The position numbers and the translations under genes are program-made. Below the pieces are notes generated by a model. That model had not been told where the DNA came from. It did not search any database and saw only the letters and a list, made by a program, of their open reading frames with translations. Positions 51,477 to 60,446 of a DNA stretch of 64,000 nt are shown one piece after another; positions within the stretch are counted from its first letter, which is position 1, and every line of letters starts with the position of its first letter. The stretch is from JAKPBU01 sp964425695. Its GTDB lineage: Bacteria; Pseudomonadota; Gammaproteobacteria; Xanthomonadales; Xanthomonadaceae. The stretch lies in assembly GCA_964425695.1 (NCBI GenBank), contig CAYRNF010000001.1, positions 124,001-188,000 on the forward strand, in the 5' to 3' direction.

Positions 51477-51651
51477 GCGCGAGCGGCGGCCCGCCTGTCT
51501 GCGGAGCCGGCGGCGCGCGCGAGGGGAAGTACTCAGGAAGCCGTCGCGCATCACTCAGGCCGGCCCGGGTTCATCCCGCTGCCATGAACGCGCCGCTAGG
51601 GTGGCTCTCCCCGGCCCCCGCCGCGGACCTGCCCTGTTCCAAGGAGCGACG

Positions 51652-52569
51652 ATGAAACGCACCTCCCTGTCTCCCCTGGCGCTGGCCTGCCTGGTACTGA
51701 CCGGCGTGGCCTGTTCCACCCCGGCTGATGCCGGCGTGACCGTCACCGTGGATGGCAACACCGCGCGTGCGCGGATCGAGCTGGGCGGTGCGCCCGGCGC
51801 GCCGCAGTACGCCGGCACCCTGCTGCTCACATTCGATTCGCCGGTGGGCCTGAGCGCGCAGAACCTGGACATCACCGCGCAGGTGGTGAACCCGGACGAT
51901 CCGGCGCTGCGTGCGCGCCTGCCGTCGCAGGCGACGGTGCCGGGCCAGTTCCCGGTGCTGGTTTCGGTGCGGCCGCGCAACGGTTTCGAATTCCGCAACG
52001 CGGCGCAGGTGGAGCTTTACACGCAGCAGCTGGCCTACGTGGCCGGATCGCCGTACCGCCTGTACAAGGCGCCGGCAGGCGGCACCTTCCACGACCTGAC
52101 CGAGGACGTGCTGGCCGGATCGGTGCGCTGCCGCGGCCGCACTGGCGGGTTTTCCGACTTCCTGATCGTGGCCGACACCGGCGCGGCCCGCGACGCGGCC
52201 GCGGACAAGTTCGCGTTCCTGGACGCGCGGGTGGACGACGACGAGATCGGCGGCGCCACCGCCGCGCAGCTGCAGCTGGACCTGGACGAGGCCTACGAGG
52301 AGTTCCAGGAAGGCGACTACGAAGACGCGCGCGCGGAGCTGGACGACCTGGAGCGCAACGTGGCCGCCGGCGCCGGCAGTACCGTGCCCAACCGCTGGCG
52401 CGCGCAGGGCGACCTGGACAACGTGGCCGGCAGCCTGGAAGGCGAGGCCGCGGCGCTGGACTTCTACCTGCGCCAGCTGGTCGCGGCCGGCGCCGGTTCC
52501 GGTGCGGGGTCGCCGGGCGGCGGAGGCGACGACGACGGCGGAGACGACGGCGACGACGGCGACGACTGA
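51652..52569 (+). CDS. Exported protein with acidic Gly-Asp tail, first gene of kinase operon
   Basis: A 305-residue protein. ALACLVLTGVACSTPADAG is an export signal; a lipobox-like TGVAC is inside it, so lipoprotein processing is possible. The N-terminal half is beta-rich (GVTVTVDGNTARARIELGGA, LLLTFDSPVGLSAQNLDIT, FPVLVSVRPRNGFEFRNAAQ), like an extracellular sandwich domain. The second half is helical and acidic (DLDEAYEEFQEGDYEDARAE). The tail is Gly-rich then almost only Asp and Gly, and may bind calcium or be disordered. AAGGAGCGAC precedes ATG 51652. It is followed by the FHA gene after ten bases, so it belongs to the signalling operon. Function unknown. Confidence 0.7.
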   Translation: MKRTSLSPLALACLVLTGVACSTPADAGVTVTVDGNTARARIELGGAPGAPQYAGTLLLTFDSPVGLSAQNLDITAQVVNPDDPALRARLPSQATVPGQFPVLVSVRPRNGFEFRNAAQVELYTQQLAYVAGSPYRLYKAPAGGTFHDLTEDVLAGSVRCRGRTGGFSDFLIVADTGAARDAAADKFAFLDARVDDDEIGGATAAQLQLDLDEAYEEFQEGDYEDARAELDDLERNVAAGAGSTVPNRWRAQGDLDNVAGSLEGEAAALDFYLRQLVAAGAGSGAGSPGGGGDDDGGDDGDDGDD

Positions 52570-52579
52570 GCACGCCGCC

Positions 52580-53494
52580 ATGCCCGCCACGCTGTGCCTG
52601 CACGTTCCCGGCCAGCCCGCGCTGCTGCGGGTGCTGGCCAGCGAATCCGGAGGCGACATCGTGCTCGGCCGCGGCCAGGACGCCGACCTGCACGTCGCGC
52701 ATCCATCGGTCTCGCGCCGCCATGCCGCCGTGCGCCAGCGCGATGGCGGCTGGAGCGTCGCCGACCTGGGCAGCACCAACGGCGTGCGCATCGGCGGCCA
52801 TCCGGTGCGCGAACAGGCGCTGCGGCACGGCGACTGGTTCTCGCTGGGCGATGTGTTCTGCGAATTCCGCGAAGCCGACGCGGCCGCACTGGCGGCGCTG
52901 GCCGCACGCGCCGAGCAGCGGCGCCAGACCTCGGGCATGTGGCTGGGCCGGCTGGAAGCCGCGCCCGACCGCGACGCGCTGCTGGGCGGGCTGATCGCGG
53001 CGGTGGTGCAACTGGCCGAGTGCCGGCGCGGCTTCCTGCTGGCCGGCGACCTGGCACGCGGCTTCTCCACCGTGGCCAGCTGCGATGCGCGCGCCGATGC
53101 GCCGCCGGCGCGCGGCTTCGCCGGTTCCACCGCCGCGCTGGCGCGCGCGGTGAACGAGCGCGTCCCGGTGCTGGTCAGCGATCCTGCGGTGCTGGACTGG
53201 GCGCGCGGCCGGCCCAGCGTGGTGGCCGGCAACCTGCGTGCGCTGCTGGCCGCGCCGCTGCACCACGACGGCCGCCTGCTGGGCGTGGCCTACGCCGACA
53301 GCGACGTGCCCGGCAAGCTGTTCACCGAGCTCGACCGCGAGATCCTGGCCGCGTTCTGCGCGCAGGCCGCGCTGCTGCTGGCGGCGCGCGGGCTGGACGC
53401 GGCGCTGGCCGAACTGGCCTCGTGCGTGGAAGCCGATGCGGCGGGCGTGCCGGCGCAGGTGGTGCCCGCGACCCGCTGGGCGCCGGGCCAGTGA
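52580..53494 (+). CDS. FHA and GAF domain protein
   Basis: A 304-residue cytosolic protein. An FHA domain (about 1-100) has GR at 30-31, SRRH at 45-48 and LGSTNG at 63-68, all contact residues for phosphothreonine binding. A GAF-like domain follows (about 125-295), with VASCDARADAPPARGFAGS and LRALLAAPLHHDGRLLGVAY. The combination suggests a phospho-dependent scaffold with a sensor. The likely partner is the Ser/Thr kinase encoded next. ATG 52580 is ten bases after the preceding stop. The first gene's exported product and this protein act in different compartments. Confidence 0.82.
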   Translation: MPATLCLHVPGQPALLRVLASESGGDIVLGRGQDADLHVAHPSVSRRHAAVRQRDGGWSVADLGSTNGVRIGGHPVREQALRHGDWFSLGDVFCEFREADAAALAALAARAEQRRQTSGMWLGRLEAAPDRDALLGGLIAAVVQLAECRRGFLLAGDLARGFSTVASCDARADAPPARGFAGSTAALARAVNERVPVLVSDPAVLDWARGRPSVVAGNLRALLAAPLHHDGRLLGVAYADSDVPGKLFTELDREILAAFCAQAALLLAARGLDAALAELASCVEADAAGVPAQVVPATRWAPGQ

Positions 53495-53646
53495 GGGCCC
53501 CGCGCCAACCGGGCCGCGTCGCGCGCGGCGTATCCTCCCGCCTGACCCGGCGCCGCGCACCGCGCGCTGGCGCTGCGGCTTCGCAGGGGCGGCGCGCGGC
53601 GTGCCATGCCTCGCTCCGCGTGCCGCTCCGTGTCCTGCCCCGTGTC

Positions 53647-56600
53647 GTGCACACACCCGTTTTCCGCCAGGCGCCCGCCATCGACAGCGACCGCACCGTC
53701 CCCAGCCAGCTCGCCGCGACCGAACTGAAGGCGGGCGAACGCATCGCCGGCCGCTACCGGATCGAGGCGCTGCTCGGCGTGGGCGGTATGGGCGTGGTGT
53801 ACCGCGCGCACGACGAGGCGCTGGGCATCGACATCGCGCTCAAGCTGCTGCGCCCGGAGCTTGCGGCGCGGCCGGAGGCGTTCGAGCGCTTCCGCCAGGA
53901 ACTGCTGCTGGCGCGGCAGGTGTCCAGCCCGCACGTGGTCCGCATCCACGACCTGGTGGCCGACGACGGGCGCTGGCTGATCAGCATGGACTACGTGCCC
54001 GGGCGTTCGCTGGAGCAGCACCTGGACGCCAGCGGCGCGCTGCCCGAGGCGCAGGCGCTGGACATCGCGCGGCAGGTGGCGCTGGGCCTTGCGGCCGCGC
54101 ATGCCAGCGGCATCGTCCACCGCGACCTCAAGCCGGCCAACGTGCTGCTGCGCGATGACGGCCGCACCTGCATCAGCGACTTCGGGGTGGCGCGCTCGGT
54201 GGCGGCCACGCGCGCCACCGGCACCGGGCTGGTTCTGGGCACGCCCGATTACATCGCGCCCGAACAGGCGCGCGGCGAACCCGCCGGCCCGCGCAGCGAC
54301 CTGTACGCGCTGGGCCTGATCCTGTACGAGATGCTGGCCGGCACGCGCGCGTTCGGCGACGCCACGCCGGCCGAGTCGCTGGCGCGCCGGCAGACCGCGC
54401 CGCCGCCGCGGTTGCGACGGCTGCGGCCTGCGCTGGCGCCGTGGGTGGAGCGCCTGGCCACGCGCCTGCTGGATCCCAACCCGCTGCGGCGGCTGCGCGA
54501 TGCGGAGGCGGTGGTGGCCGCGATCGAAGCCCGCCGCGTGGCCCGCGCCCGGCCGCGCGCCGCGCTGCTGGCCGCCTCCGCCGCGGCCCTGGCGGTGATC
54601 GGCGGCGGCGCCTGGTGGGCGCACGACCGCGGCCTGGCCCTGGCGATTCGCCCGGCCGCGACCGCCGCGGCCGCCGTGCCGCTGGACCTGGCACCGCTGC
54701 CGCTGCAGTCCGCGCCAGGCGATGCGGACCTGGCGCTGGCGTATTCGGCCCTGATCGGCGCCAGCCTGCTGGCCGGCGACCTGGCCGTGGCCGACCGGCG
54801 CCGGATCCAGGACGCGCTGACCCGGCTGGGCTACGACCCGGACGCCACCGGCGCCCAGGCCGGCCGCCTGCTCGCCGACACCGGCGCGCGCCGCCTGCTG
54901 GCCGGTGAGCTGCGGCGCGAAGCCGGCGGCCTGCGCGTGCTGCTGCGGGTGGTCGCACCGGGTAGCGCCGGCGAGTCCCGCACCGCCACCACCCCCGTGC
55001 TGGCGCCCGCCGCGCTGGCGCCGGCGATCCGCGGTGCGCTGGTGACGCTGGAACTGATCGACGCGCGCGCCGGCATGGGCACCTACTGGCCGTCCGACGA
55101 AGCCGCCCTGCGCGCCTTCGGCCGCGGGCTGGCCCAGGACCGCCACGATGCCGCGCTGGCCGCGTATGCCGATGCGGTGGCGCGCGAGCCGCGCTTCGTG
55201 GCCGCGTGGTGGCAACGGCTGCAGCTGGCGCGGCGGATGCTCTCGCCCGCGGCCGCCACCGCCATGGCGGACCAGGCGCTCGAAGCGCTGCGCCAGGTGC
55301 GCGGCCGCGATGCCGAACGCCTGCGCGCGCTGGTCGCGCTGGTGGAAGGCAATGCGGCGCTGGCGGTGGAACGCTTCGCCCCGCTGGCCAAGGCCGACCC
55401 GCACGACCACCACACCCGGCTGCTGTACGCCGAGGCGCTGGAAGCCGCCGGCGACGAGTCCGGCGCCGAACGCGAACTGGCGCTGCTCACCGCGCAGGCG
55501 CCGCAGAACGCCGACGCCTGGCTGCTGCGCGGCCAGCGCGCGATCCGCGCCGGCGAGGCGCAGCGCGCCGTGGACGACTACCTGCTGCGCGCGCGCGTGC
55601 TGTTCACCCGCCAGCGCGACGACCACGGCCGCGCCGCCGCACTCAACGCGCTGGGCCTGGGTTTCGACCTGCTGGGGCAGAGCGCGCCGGCCATCGAGTA
55701 CTTCACCCAGGCCGCCGACCTGCGCGCCAGCCTCGGCGACGCGCGCGGCGCGGTGGGCAGCCGCCGCAACCTGGCCTGGGCGCATGCCATCGCCGGCGAC
55801 GCGCGCGCGGCCGACGCCGACCTGGCCGCGGCGCGCGCGCTGGCCGCGCCGCTGGACGACCCGGCGCTGCTGGCCGACATCGCCAACGACGCCGGACTGA
55901 TCGCCGAGGAACGCGGCGAGTTCGCCGCCGCGCTGCCGCATTTCCGCCAGGCGCTGGCGCTGCGCGAAGCGCAGTCGGATACCACCGGCGCCGGCGAGGT
56001 AGCCCAGAACCTGGGCTTCGCGCTGCTGCAGACCGGGCGCTTCGACGAGGCGCGCACCTACCTGGCCCCGGCCGCGCGCGCGGCCGACGCCCAGGACCGC
56101 ATCGCCACGATCCACGTCCTGCAGCTGCTGGCCACGCTCGACATCGCGCAGGGCGCCTATGCCGACGCCGAGCGGCGCCTGCAGCGCGCGCTGCTGCTGG
56201 CGCGCGAGACCAGCCTGGTGGAGGAGCGCGCGGTGGTGCATGTCGAGCTGTCCGAACTGGAACGCCAGCGCGGGCGCCCGGACGCCGCCGTCGACCACGC
56301 GCAGCGCGCGCTGGCGCTGTTCGAACGGCGCGGCGACGCGCGCGGCCGCAGCGAGGCCCTGCTGGACCTGGCCGCCGCGCACCGCGACCGCGGCGACGCG
56401 ACGGCGATGGCTACGGCATTGCGGCAGCTGGCCGCCGCGCCGCCCGACAACCTGGAACTGCGCGCGGTGCACGCCGTGCGCCGCGGCGAGCTGGCGCTGG
56501 CGCGCGGCGATGCATCGGCGGCGCAGCGCGAGGCGCAGGCCGCGCTGCGCCTGGCCGAGCAGTCGCACAGCTTGCCGGCGCGCGCGCAGGCGGCGCTGCT

Positions 56601-56775
56601 GCGCCTGCAGGCCGCGCTGCGCGTCGGCGATGCGGCGGCCATCGCCGCCGCACGCACCCAGGCTGACGCCACCCTGCGCGCCTATCCCGCCGCGGCGCTG
56701 GTGCGCACACGCGACCGTGCGCTGGCCGCTGCGCGATCCGGTGCGGCCGCGCCCGCGACGGGGCAGGCGCCATGA
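53647..56775 (+). CDS. PknB-type Ser/Thr protein kinase with TPR sensor
   Basis: About 1042 residues from GTG 53647; GTG 53620 is also possible. The kinase domain is complete: glycine loop LGVGGMGVVY (43-52), Lys66, HRDLKPANVLL with Asp160, DFGVA (178-182) and APE (204-206). A membrane helix (LLAASAAALAVIGGGAWWA, about 305-325) separates it from a long outer part rich in Ala and Leu with TPR-type helix pairs (EQSAPAIEYFTQAADLRASL, LPHFRQALALREAQSDTTGA), probably a periplasmic sensor or scaffold. By family it autophosphorylates and may recruit the FHA protein. Its stop overlaps the histidine kinase start (ATGA). Confidence 0.88.
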   Translation: MHTPVFRQAPAIDSDRTVPSQLAATELKAGERIAGRYRIEALLGVGGMGVVYRAHDEALGIDIALKLLRPELAARPEAFERFRQELLLARQVSSPHVVRIHDLVADDGRWLISMDYVPGRSLEQHLDASGALPEAQALDIARQVALGLAAAHASGIVHRDLKPANVLLRDDGRTCISDFGVARSVAATRATGTGLVLGTPDYIAPEQARGEPAGPRSDLYALGLILYEMLAGTRAFGDATPAESLARRQTAPPPRLRRLRPALAPWVERLATRLLDPNPLRRLRDAEAVVAAIEARRVARARPRAALLAASAAALAVIGGGAWWAHDRGLALAIRPAATAAAAVPLDLAPLPLQSAPGDADLALAYSALIGASLLAGDLAVADRRRIQDALTRLGYDPDATGAQAGRLLADTGARRLLAGELRREAGGLRVLLRVVAPGSAGESRTATTPVLAPAALAPAIRGALVTLELIDARAGMGTYWPSDEAALRAFGRGLAQDRHDAALAAYADAVAREPRFVAAWWQRLQLARRMLSPAAATAMADQALEALRQVRGRDAERLRALVALVEGNAALAVERFAPLAKADPHDHHTRLLYAEALEAAGDESGAERELALLTAQAPQNADAWLLRGQRAIRAGEAQRAVDDYLLRARVLFTRQRDDHGRAAALNALGLGFDLLGQSAPAIEYFTQAADLRASLGDARGAVGSRRNLAWAHAIAGDARAADADLAAARALAAPLDDPALLADIANDAGLIAEERGEFAAALPHFRQALALREAQSDTTGAGEVAQNLGFALLQTGRFDEARTYLAPAARAADAQDRIATIHVLQLLATLDIAQGAYADAERRLQRALLLARETSLVEERAVVHVELSELERQRGRPDAAVDHAQRALALFERRGDARGRSEALLDLAAAHRDRGDATAMATALRQLAAAPPDNLELRAVHAVRRGELALARGDASAAQREAQAALRLAEQSHSLPARAQAALLRLQAALRVGDAAAIAAARTQADATLRAYPAAALVRTRDRALAAARSGAAAPATGQAP

Positions 56776-57551
56776 GCCGCGGCGGCAACCGCCCGCCTGC
56801 GCCGCCGCCGGTGCAGGCGCAGATCGACGCCCTGCGCAGCCAGCAGGCGCAGCTGTTCTCCGACCTGGCGCAGGGCCAGCAGCGGTTCCGGCGGCTTGCG
56901 CGCTCGGTCTGGCGCATCCAGGAAGACGAACGCCGCCGCTTCGCGCGCGACCTGCACGACGGCCTGGGCCAGAACATCACCGCGATCGTCCACCAGCTCG
57001 AACAGCTCGCCGGCGATCCGGCCCTGCCGCGCCCGGCCGCGGTGCGCGCCGAACGCGCGCTGGACCTGTGCCTGCGCGCGCTGCACGACACCCGCCACCT
57101 GGCGCGCATGCTGCGGCCCAAGATCCTGGACGACCTGGGCCTGTGCGCGGCACTGAGCTGGCTGGGCCGCAGCGTGTCCGAAGGCGCCGGGTTCGCGGTG
57201 GACGTGGACTGCGAGGAGGATTTCCCGGATCCCGACGGCGACCTGGCCACGCTGGTGTTCCGCGTGGTGCAAGAAGCGCTCAACAACGCCGCCAAGCACG
57301 CGCACGCGCGCCACGTGCTGGTGACCGTGGGCAGCCGCGCGGGCGAACTGCACCTACTGGTGGCCGACGACGGCCGCGGCTGCGATCCGGACGCGGCGCT
57401 GTCGGCCGATACGCTGGGCGCGGGCACCGGCATCGGCAGCATGCGCGAACGCGTCGAGCTGTTCGGCGGCCGCCTGCACCTGGTTTCGGCGCCGGGCGAC
57501 GGCACCCAGGTGCGCGCGGTGCTGCCGCTGCGCGAAGCCGCGCCCGGCTAG
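56772..57551 (+). CDS. Cytosolic NarL-type sensor histidine kinase
   Basis: A 259-residue kinase of the HisKA_3 class. It has no membrane helix or sensor domain. An N-terminal coiled-coil-like region (QAQIDALRSQQAQLFSDLAQ) leads to the H-box RRFARDLHDGLGQNITAIVH with His near 62. The ATPase part has FRVVQEALNNAAKHAHARHV (N-box), LLVADDGRGC and GTGIGSMRERVELFGGRL. Lacking a sensor, it probably receives its signal from the coupled Ser/Thr kinase or the FHA-GAF protein. ATGA overlap with the kinase gene implies tight co-expression. Confidence 0.9.
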   Translation: MSRGGNRPPAPPPVQAQIDALRSQQAQLFSDLAQGQQRFRRLARSVWRIQEDERRRFARDLHDGLGQNITAIVHQLEQLAGDPALPRPAAVRAERALDLCLRALHDTRHLARMLRPKILDDLGLCAALSWLGRSVSEGAGFAVDVDCEEDFPDPDGDLATLVFRVVQEALNNAAKHAHARHVLVTVGSRAGELHLLVADDGRGCDPDAALSADTLGAGTGIGSMRERVELFGGRLHLVSAPGDGTQVRAVLPLREAAPG

Positions 57552-57554
57552 CCC

Positions 57555-58199
57555 GTGCAGTACATCCGCGTCCTGGTGGCCGACGACCACACCCTGCTGC
57601 GCGAAGGCGTGGTGGCGCTGCTGGTCGCCGACAGCGCGGTGCAGGTGGTGGCCGAATGCAGCGACGGGCTGGAAACGCTGGAGAAGGCCGCCGCGCTGCA
57701 GCCGGACGTGGCGGTGGTGGACATCTCGCTGCCGCACATGAGCGGGATCGAGATCGTGCGCCGGCTGGCGAAGGACACGCCGCGCACCCGCACCCTGGTG
57801 CTGACCATGCACGAGGAGGAGGAATACGTGCTGCATGCGGTCAAGGCCGGCGCCTACGGGTTCCTGCTCAAGGATTCCGCCGGCCGCGAACTGATCGCGG
57901 CGGTGCGCGACCTGGCCGCCGGCCGCAAGCACTTCGGCACCCATGCCGCGCAGATCCTGGCGGCGCAGGTCGGCCGCCCGCAGGCACCGCTGGACGATCC
58001 CTACCGCGACCTCACCGGACGCGAGCGTGAGGTGTTCCACCTGATCATCGAGGGCATGACCACCAAGGAGATCGCCAGGCGCCTGGACATCGCGGTGCGC
58101 ACCGCCGAGAACCACCGCAACCACGTGCTCGCCAAGCTCGACGTGCGCAACACCGCGGGCCTGCTGCGGTACGCCGCCAGGTACCGGATGCTGCGCTGA
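57555..58199 (+). CDS. NarL/FixJ-type response regulator
   Basis: A 214-residue regulator starting at GTG 57555, three bases after the kinase stop. The receiver domain has DDH at 10-12, phospho-acceptor Asp56 (VAVVDISLPHMSG) and a conserved Lys (LLKDSAG). A LuxR-type DNA-binding domain (about 155-210: LTGREREVFHLIIEGMTTKE, VRTAENHRNHVLAKLDVRN) completes it. It should be phosphorylated by the preceding kinase and control genes not identified here. It ends the five-gene operon 51652-58199. Confidence 0.92.
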   Translation: MQYIRVLVADDHTLLREGVVALLVADSAVQVVAECSDGLETLEKAAALQPDVAVVDISLPHMSGIEIVRRLAKDTPRTRTLVLTMHEEEEYVLHAVKAGAYGFLLKDSAGRELIAAVRDLAAGRKHFGTHAAQILAAQVGRPQAPLDDPYRDLTGREREVFHLIIEGMTTKEIARRLDIAVRTAENHRNHVLAKLDVRNTAGLLRYAARYRMLR

Positions 58200-58221
58200 T
58201 CGCCGCCGCGGCGGATCGCCG

Positions 58222-58641
58222 TCAGAGGTAGGCGGTGATCTGCGGCGTTTCCAGCTGCCGGTCGCGCCGGCCGTCTTCGTAGATCACCGGCGCGGCGGCC
58301 AGCTCCTGTTCGGTGGCATCGTCCAGGCAGGCCACGTTCACCGCCCAGAAGTCCCCGCCCATCATCTCCAGGCGCCCGCGCGAGAACGGATGCGCGCCGC
58401 AGTGCGGGCAGTGGTAGTGGTTGATGTCGCCCGGCGGCCAGTGCAGCGGCACCGGCTGGTAGTCGTGCATGGCATCGCGGCCGCGCACGATGCGCAGCGC
58501 GTCGTACGCCGCGAACGCCTTGCGGTAGCCGAGCTTCCAGCAGAAGCTGCAGTTGCACTTGCGGATGCCCTGCGACAGGTCGAGCTCGGTCTCGAACGCG
58601 ATCGCGCCGCAGTGGCAGCTGCCGTGGAAGGTCCTGGTCAT
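58222..58641 (-). CDS. GFA (CENP-V/glutathione-dependent formaldehyde-activating) family protein
   Basis: A 139-residue zinc protein: CHCGAIAFE, KCNCSFCWK and HCPHCGAHPF carry the seven cysteines of the GFA family fold. Despite the family name, most members have no proven formaldehyde activity. The start is ATG 58641 in TRTFHGSCHCG; longer frames upstream are G+C-rich read-through. It is convergent with the response-regulator gene (22 bases apart). Substrate and role are unknown. Confidence 0.88.
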   Translation of the reverse strand: MTRTFHGSCHCGAIAFETELDLSQGIRKCNCSFCWKLGYRKAFAAYDALRIVRGRDAMHDYQPVPLHWPPGDINHYHCPHCGAHPFSRGRLEMMGGDFWAVNVACLDDATEQELAAAPVIYEDGRRDRQLETPQITAYL

Positions 58642-58939
58642 CGCATCGTCTCCTGGAGCGGGACCGGCAGCGCGCCGGGGGCAAGGGTCGGGGCGCGCGG
58701 TCGCGCCAGCAGGGTCCACACGCTAGACGACCGGCGCAGGCGCGATTCGACACGGGCCCGGGCCGCGACCGGCATTCGACCGTGTGCGGCCCTGGTCGGG
58801 GCAAGGGTTCATCCCCCACAACGGGCTGTGAACCGGCACGCGCACTGAGTGGGCCACTCAGGGCGGGCTGAGTATTTCCACGTTCGTCACCAAACGGTCA
58901 TGGATGGGAGCCTGCGGGCGTCTTCCCACGCCGCCCGCC

Positions 58940-60388
58940 ATGTCCGCTCCGCTGTCCCTGCCGCATCCACGCCCCGCACCGCGCGCCTGCCGCGCCGTGC
59001 GCCGCCGTGTGGCGGGACAGGCCATCGCGGCGCTGGCCGCGCTGGCCCTGTGCCTGGTCATCGCCGCGCTGGGCGCGCTGTCGAACGAGGCGCGTGCGTC
59101 GCTGATCGTGTTCGTGCTGGCGATCGCCGCATGGACCGCCACCCGCCTGCCGGAAACCGGCGTGGCGCTGGCGGCCGGCATCGCGCTGGTGCTGGCCGGG
59201 GCGATCGAAGCGGACGACCTGTTCGAAGGCCTGGGCGACGACGTGGTGTGGCTGCTGATCGGCGCGTTCGCGCTCGCCGCGGTGGTGCGCGCGACCGGCC
59301 TGGCCGAGCGGCTGGTGCTGCGCGCGGTGGCCGGCAGCGGCAGCGTGCACGCGCTGTTCCACCGGCTCGCGCTGCTGGTCGGCGCCACGGCGTTCGTGGT
59401 GCCGTCCACCTCCGGGCGCGCGGCGATGCTGCTGCCGGTGTTCGCGGCGCTGGCCGCGACCCTGCGCGAGGCGCGCGTGGTGCGCGCGCTGGCGCTGCTG
59501 TTCCCCACGGTGATCCTGCTGTCGGCGTGCGCGTCGCTGCTGGGCGCCGGTGCGCACCTGGTGGCGCTGGAAGCGCTGGACGAGCTGGACCTGCCCGAAC
59601 CCGGCTTCCTGCAATGGGCGCTGCTGGGCACGCCGGTGGCCGCGCTGACCTGCGTGGTGGCGACCGAACTGATCCTGCGGCTGTTCCTGGACCGCGATGC
59701 GCGCCGCGCCGCGCCCGCGCTGCCGCCGCCCGATCCGCAGCCGGCTACGCCTGCGCAGGCGCGGGTGCTGGCGGTGGTGGCCGCCGTGGTGGCGCTGTGG
59801 GCCAGTGGCCCGTGGCACGGCATCGACCCGGCCCTGATCGCCGTGGCCGGTGCGCTGGTCGCCGCGAGCAGGGCGGTGGGCGGCGTGGCGCTGAAGGACG
59901 CGATCAAGGGCGTGGAATGGAATCTGGTGCTGTTCCTGGCCGTGACCCTGGTGCTGGGCGAGGCGCTGCTGGAAAGCGGCGCGGCACAGGCGCTCGCGGC
60001 GCTGGCGCTGGAAGCCCTGCCGCGCGCGCTGCTGGCCTATCCGCTGCCGGTCACCGCGATCGCCGCGCTGCTGGCGATGGCCTCGCACCTGGTGATCACC
60101 TCGCGCACCGCGCGCGCGGCGGTGCTGATCCCGACCCTCGCGCTGCCGCTGGCGCTCACCCCGCAGCACGCGGCGCCGCTGATCGTGCTGGTCACCGTGG
60201 CCAGCGGCTTCTGCCAGACGCTGCGCGTCAGCGCCAAGCCGGTGGCCCTGTACCACGCGCACGACGGCCGCGAACTGTATTCGGACGCCGACCTGCTGCG
60301 CCTGTCGCTGTGGTTGATGCCGGCCTTCGCCGCGGTGCTGGTGGCGTGCGCGCTGTGGCTGTGGCCGCTGCTGGGCCTGGGCGCCTGA
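58940..60388 (+). CDS. SLC13-family (DASS) anion permease
   Basis: A 482-residue polytopic protein; ATG 58904, 12 codons earlier, is an alternative start. Numerous membrane helices are visible (GQAIAALAALALCLVIAALG, SLIVFVLAIAAWTATRLP, VALAAGIALVLAGAI). Characteristic is DVVWLLIGAFALAAVVRATG, plus two re-entrant-type motifs VVPSTSGRAAMLLPVFAAL and VITSRTARAAVLIPTLALPL, matching the paired SxT/SNTAT-like motifs of the family. Dicarboxylates, citrate or sulfate are typical substrates, but none can be assigned. The neighbouring glycerate kinase suggests a glycerate- or related-acid importer (inference). Confidence 0.85.
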   Translation: MSAPLSLPHPRPAPRACRAVRRRVAGQAIAALAALALCLVIAALGALSNEARASLIVFVLAIAAWTATRLPETGVALAAGIALVLAGAIEADDLFEGLGDDVVWLLIGAFALAAVVRATGLAERLVLRAVAGSGSVHALFHRLALLVGATAFVVPSTSGRAAMLLPVFAALAATLREARVVRALALLFPTVILLSACASLLGAGAHLVALEALDELDLPEPGFLQWALLGTPVAALTCVVATELILRLFLDRDARRAAPALPPPDPQPATPAQARVLAVVAAVVALWASGPWHGIDPALIAVAGALVAASRAVGGVALKDAIKGVEWNLVLFLAVTLVLGEALLESGAAQALAALALEALPRALLAYPLPVTAIAALLAMASHLVITSRTARAAVLIPTLALPLALTPQHAAPLIVLVTVASGFCQTLRVSAKPVALYHAHDGRELYSDADLLRLSLWLMPAFAAVLVACALWLWPLLGLGA

Positions 60389-60446
60389 ACGCGCTGCCGA
60401 CCCCTTCCCCCGTGTTCCGTTCCGTGCCCCCGCAAGGAGATTGCCG

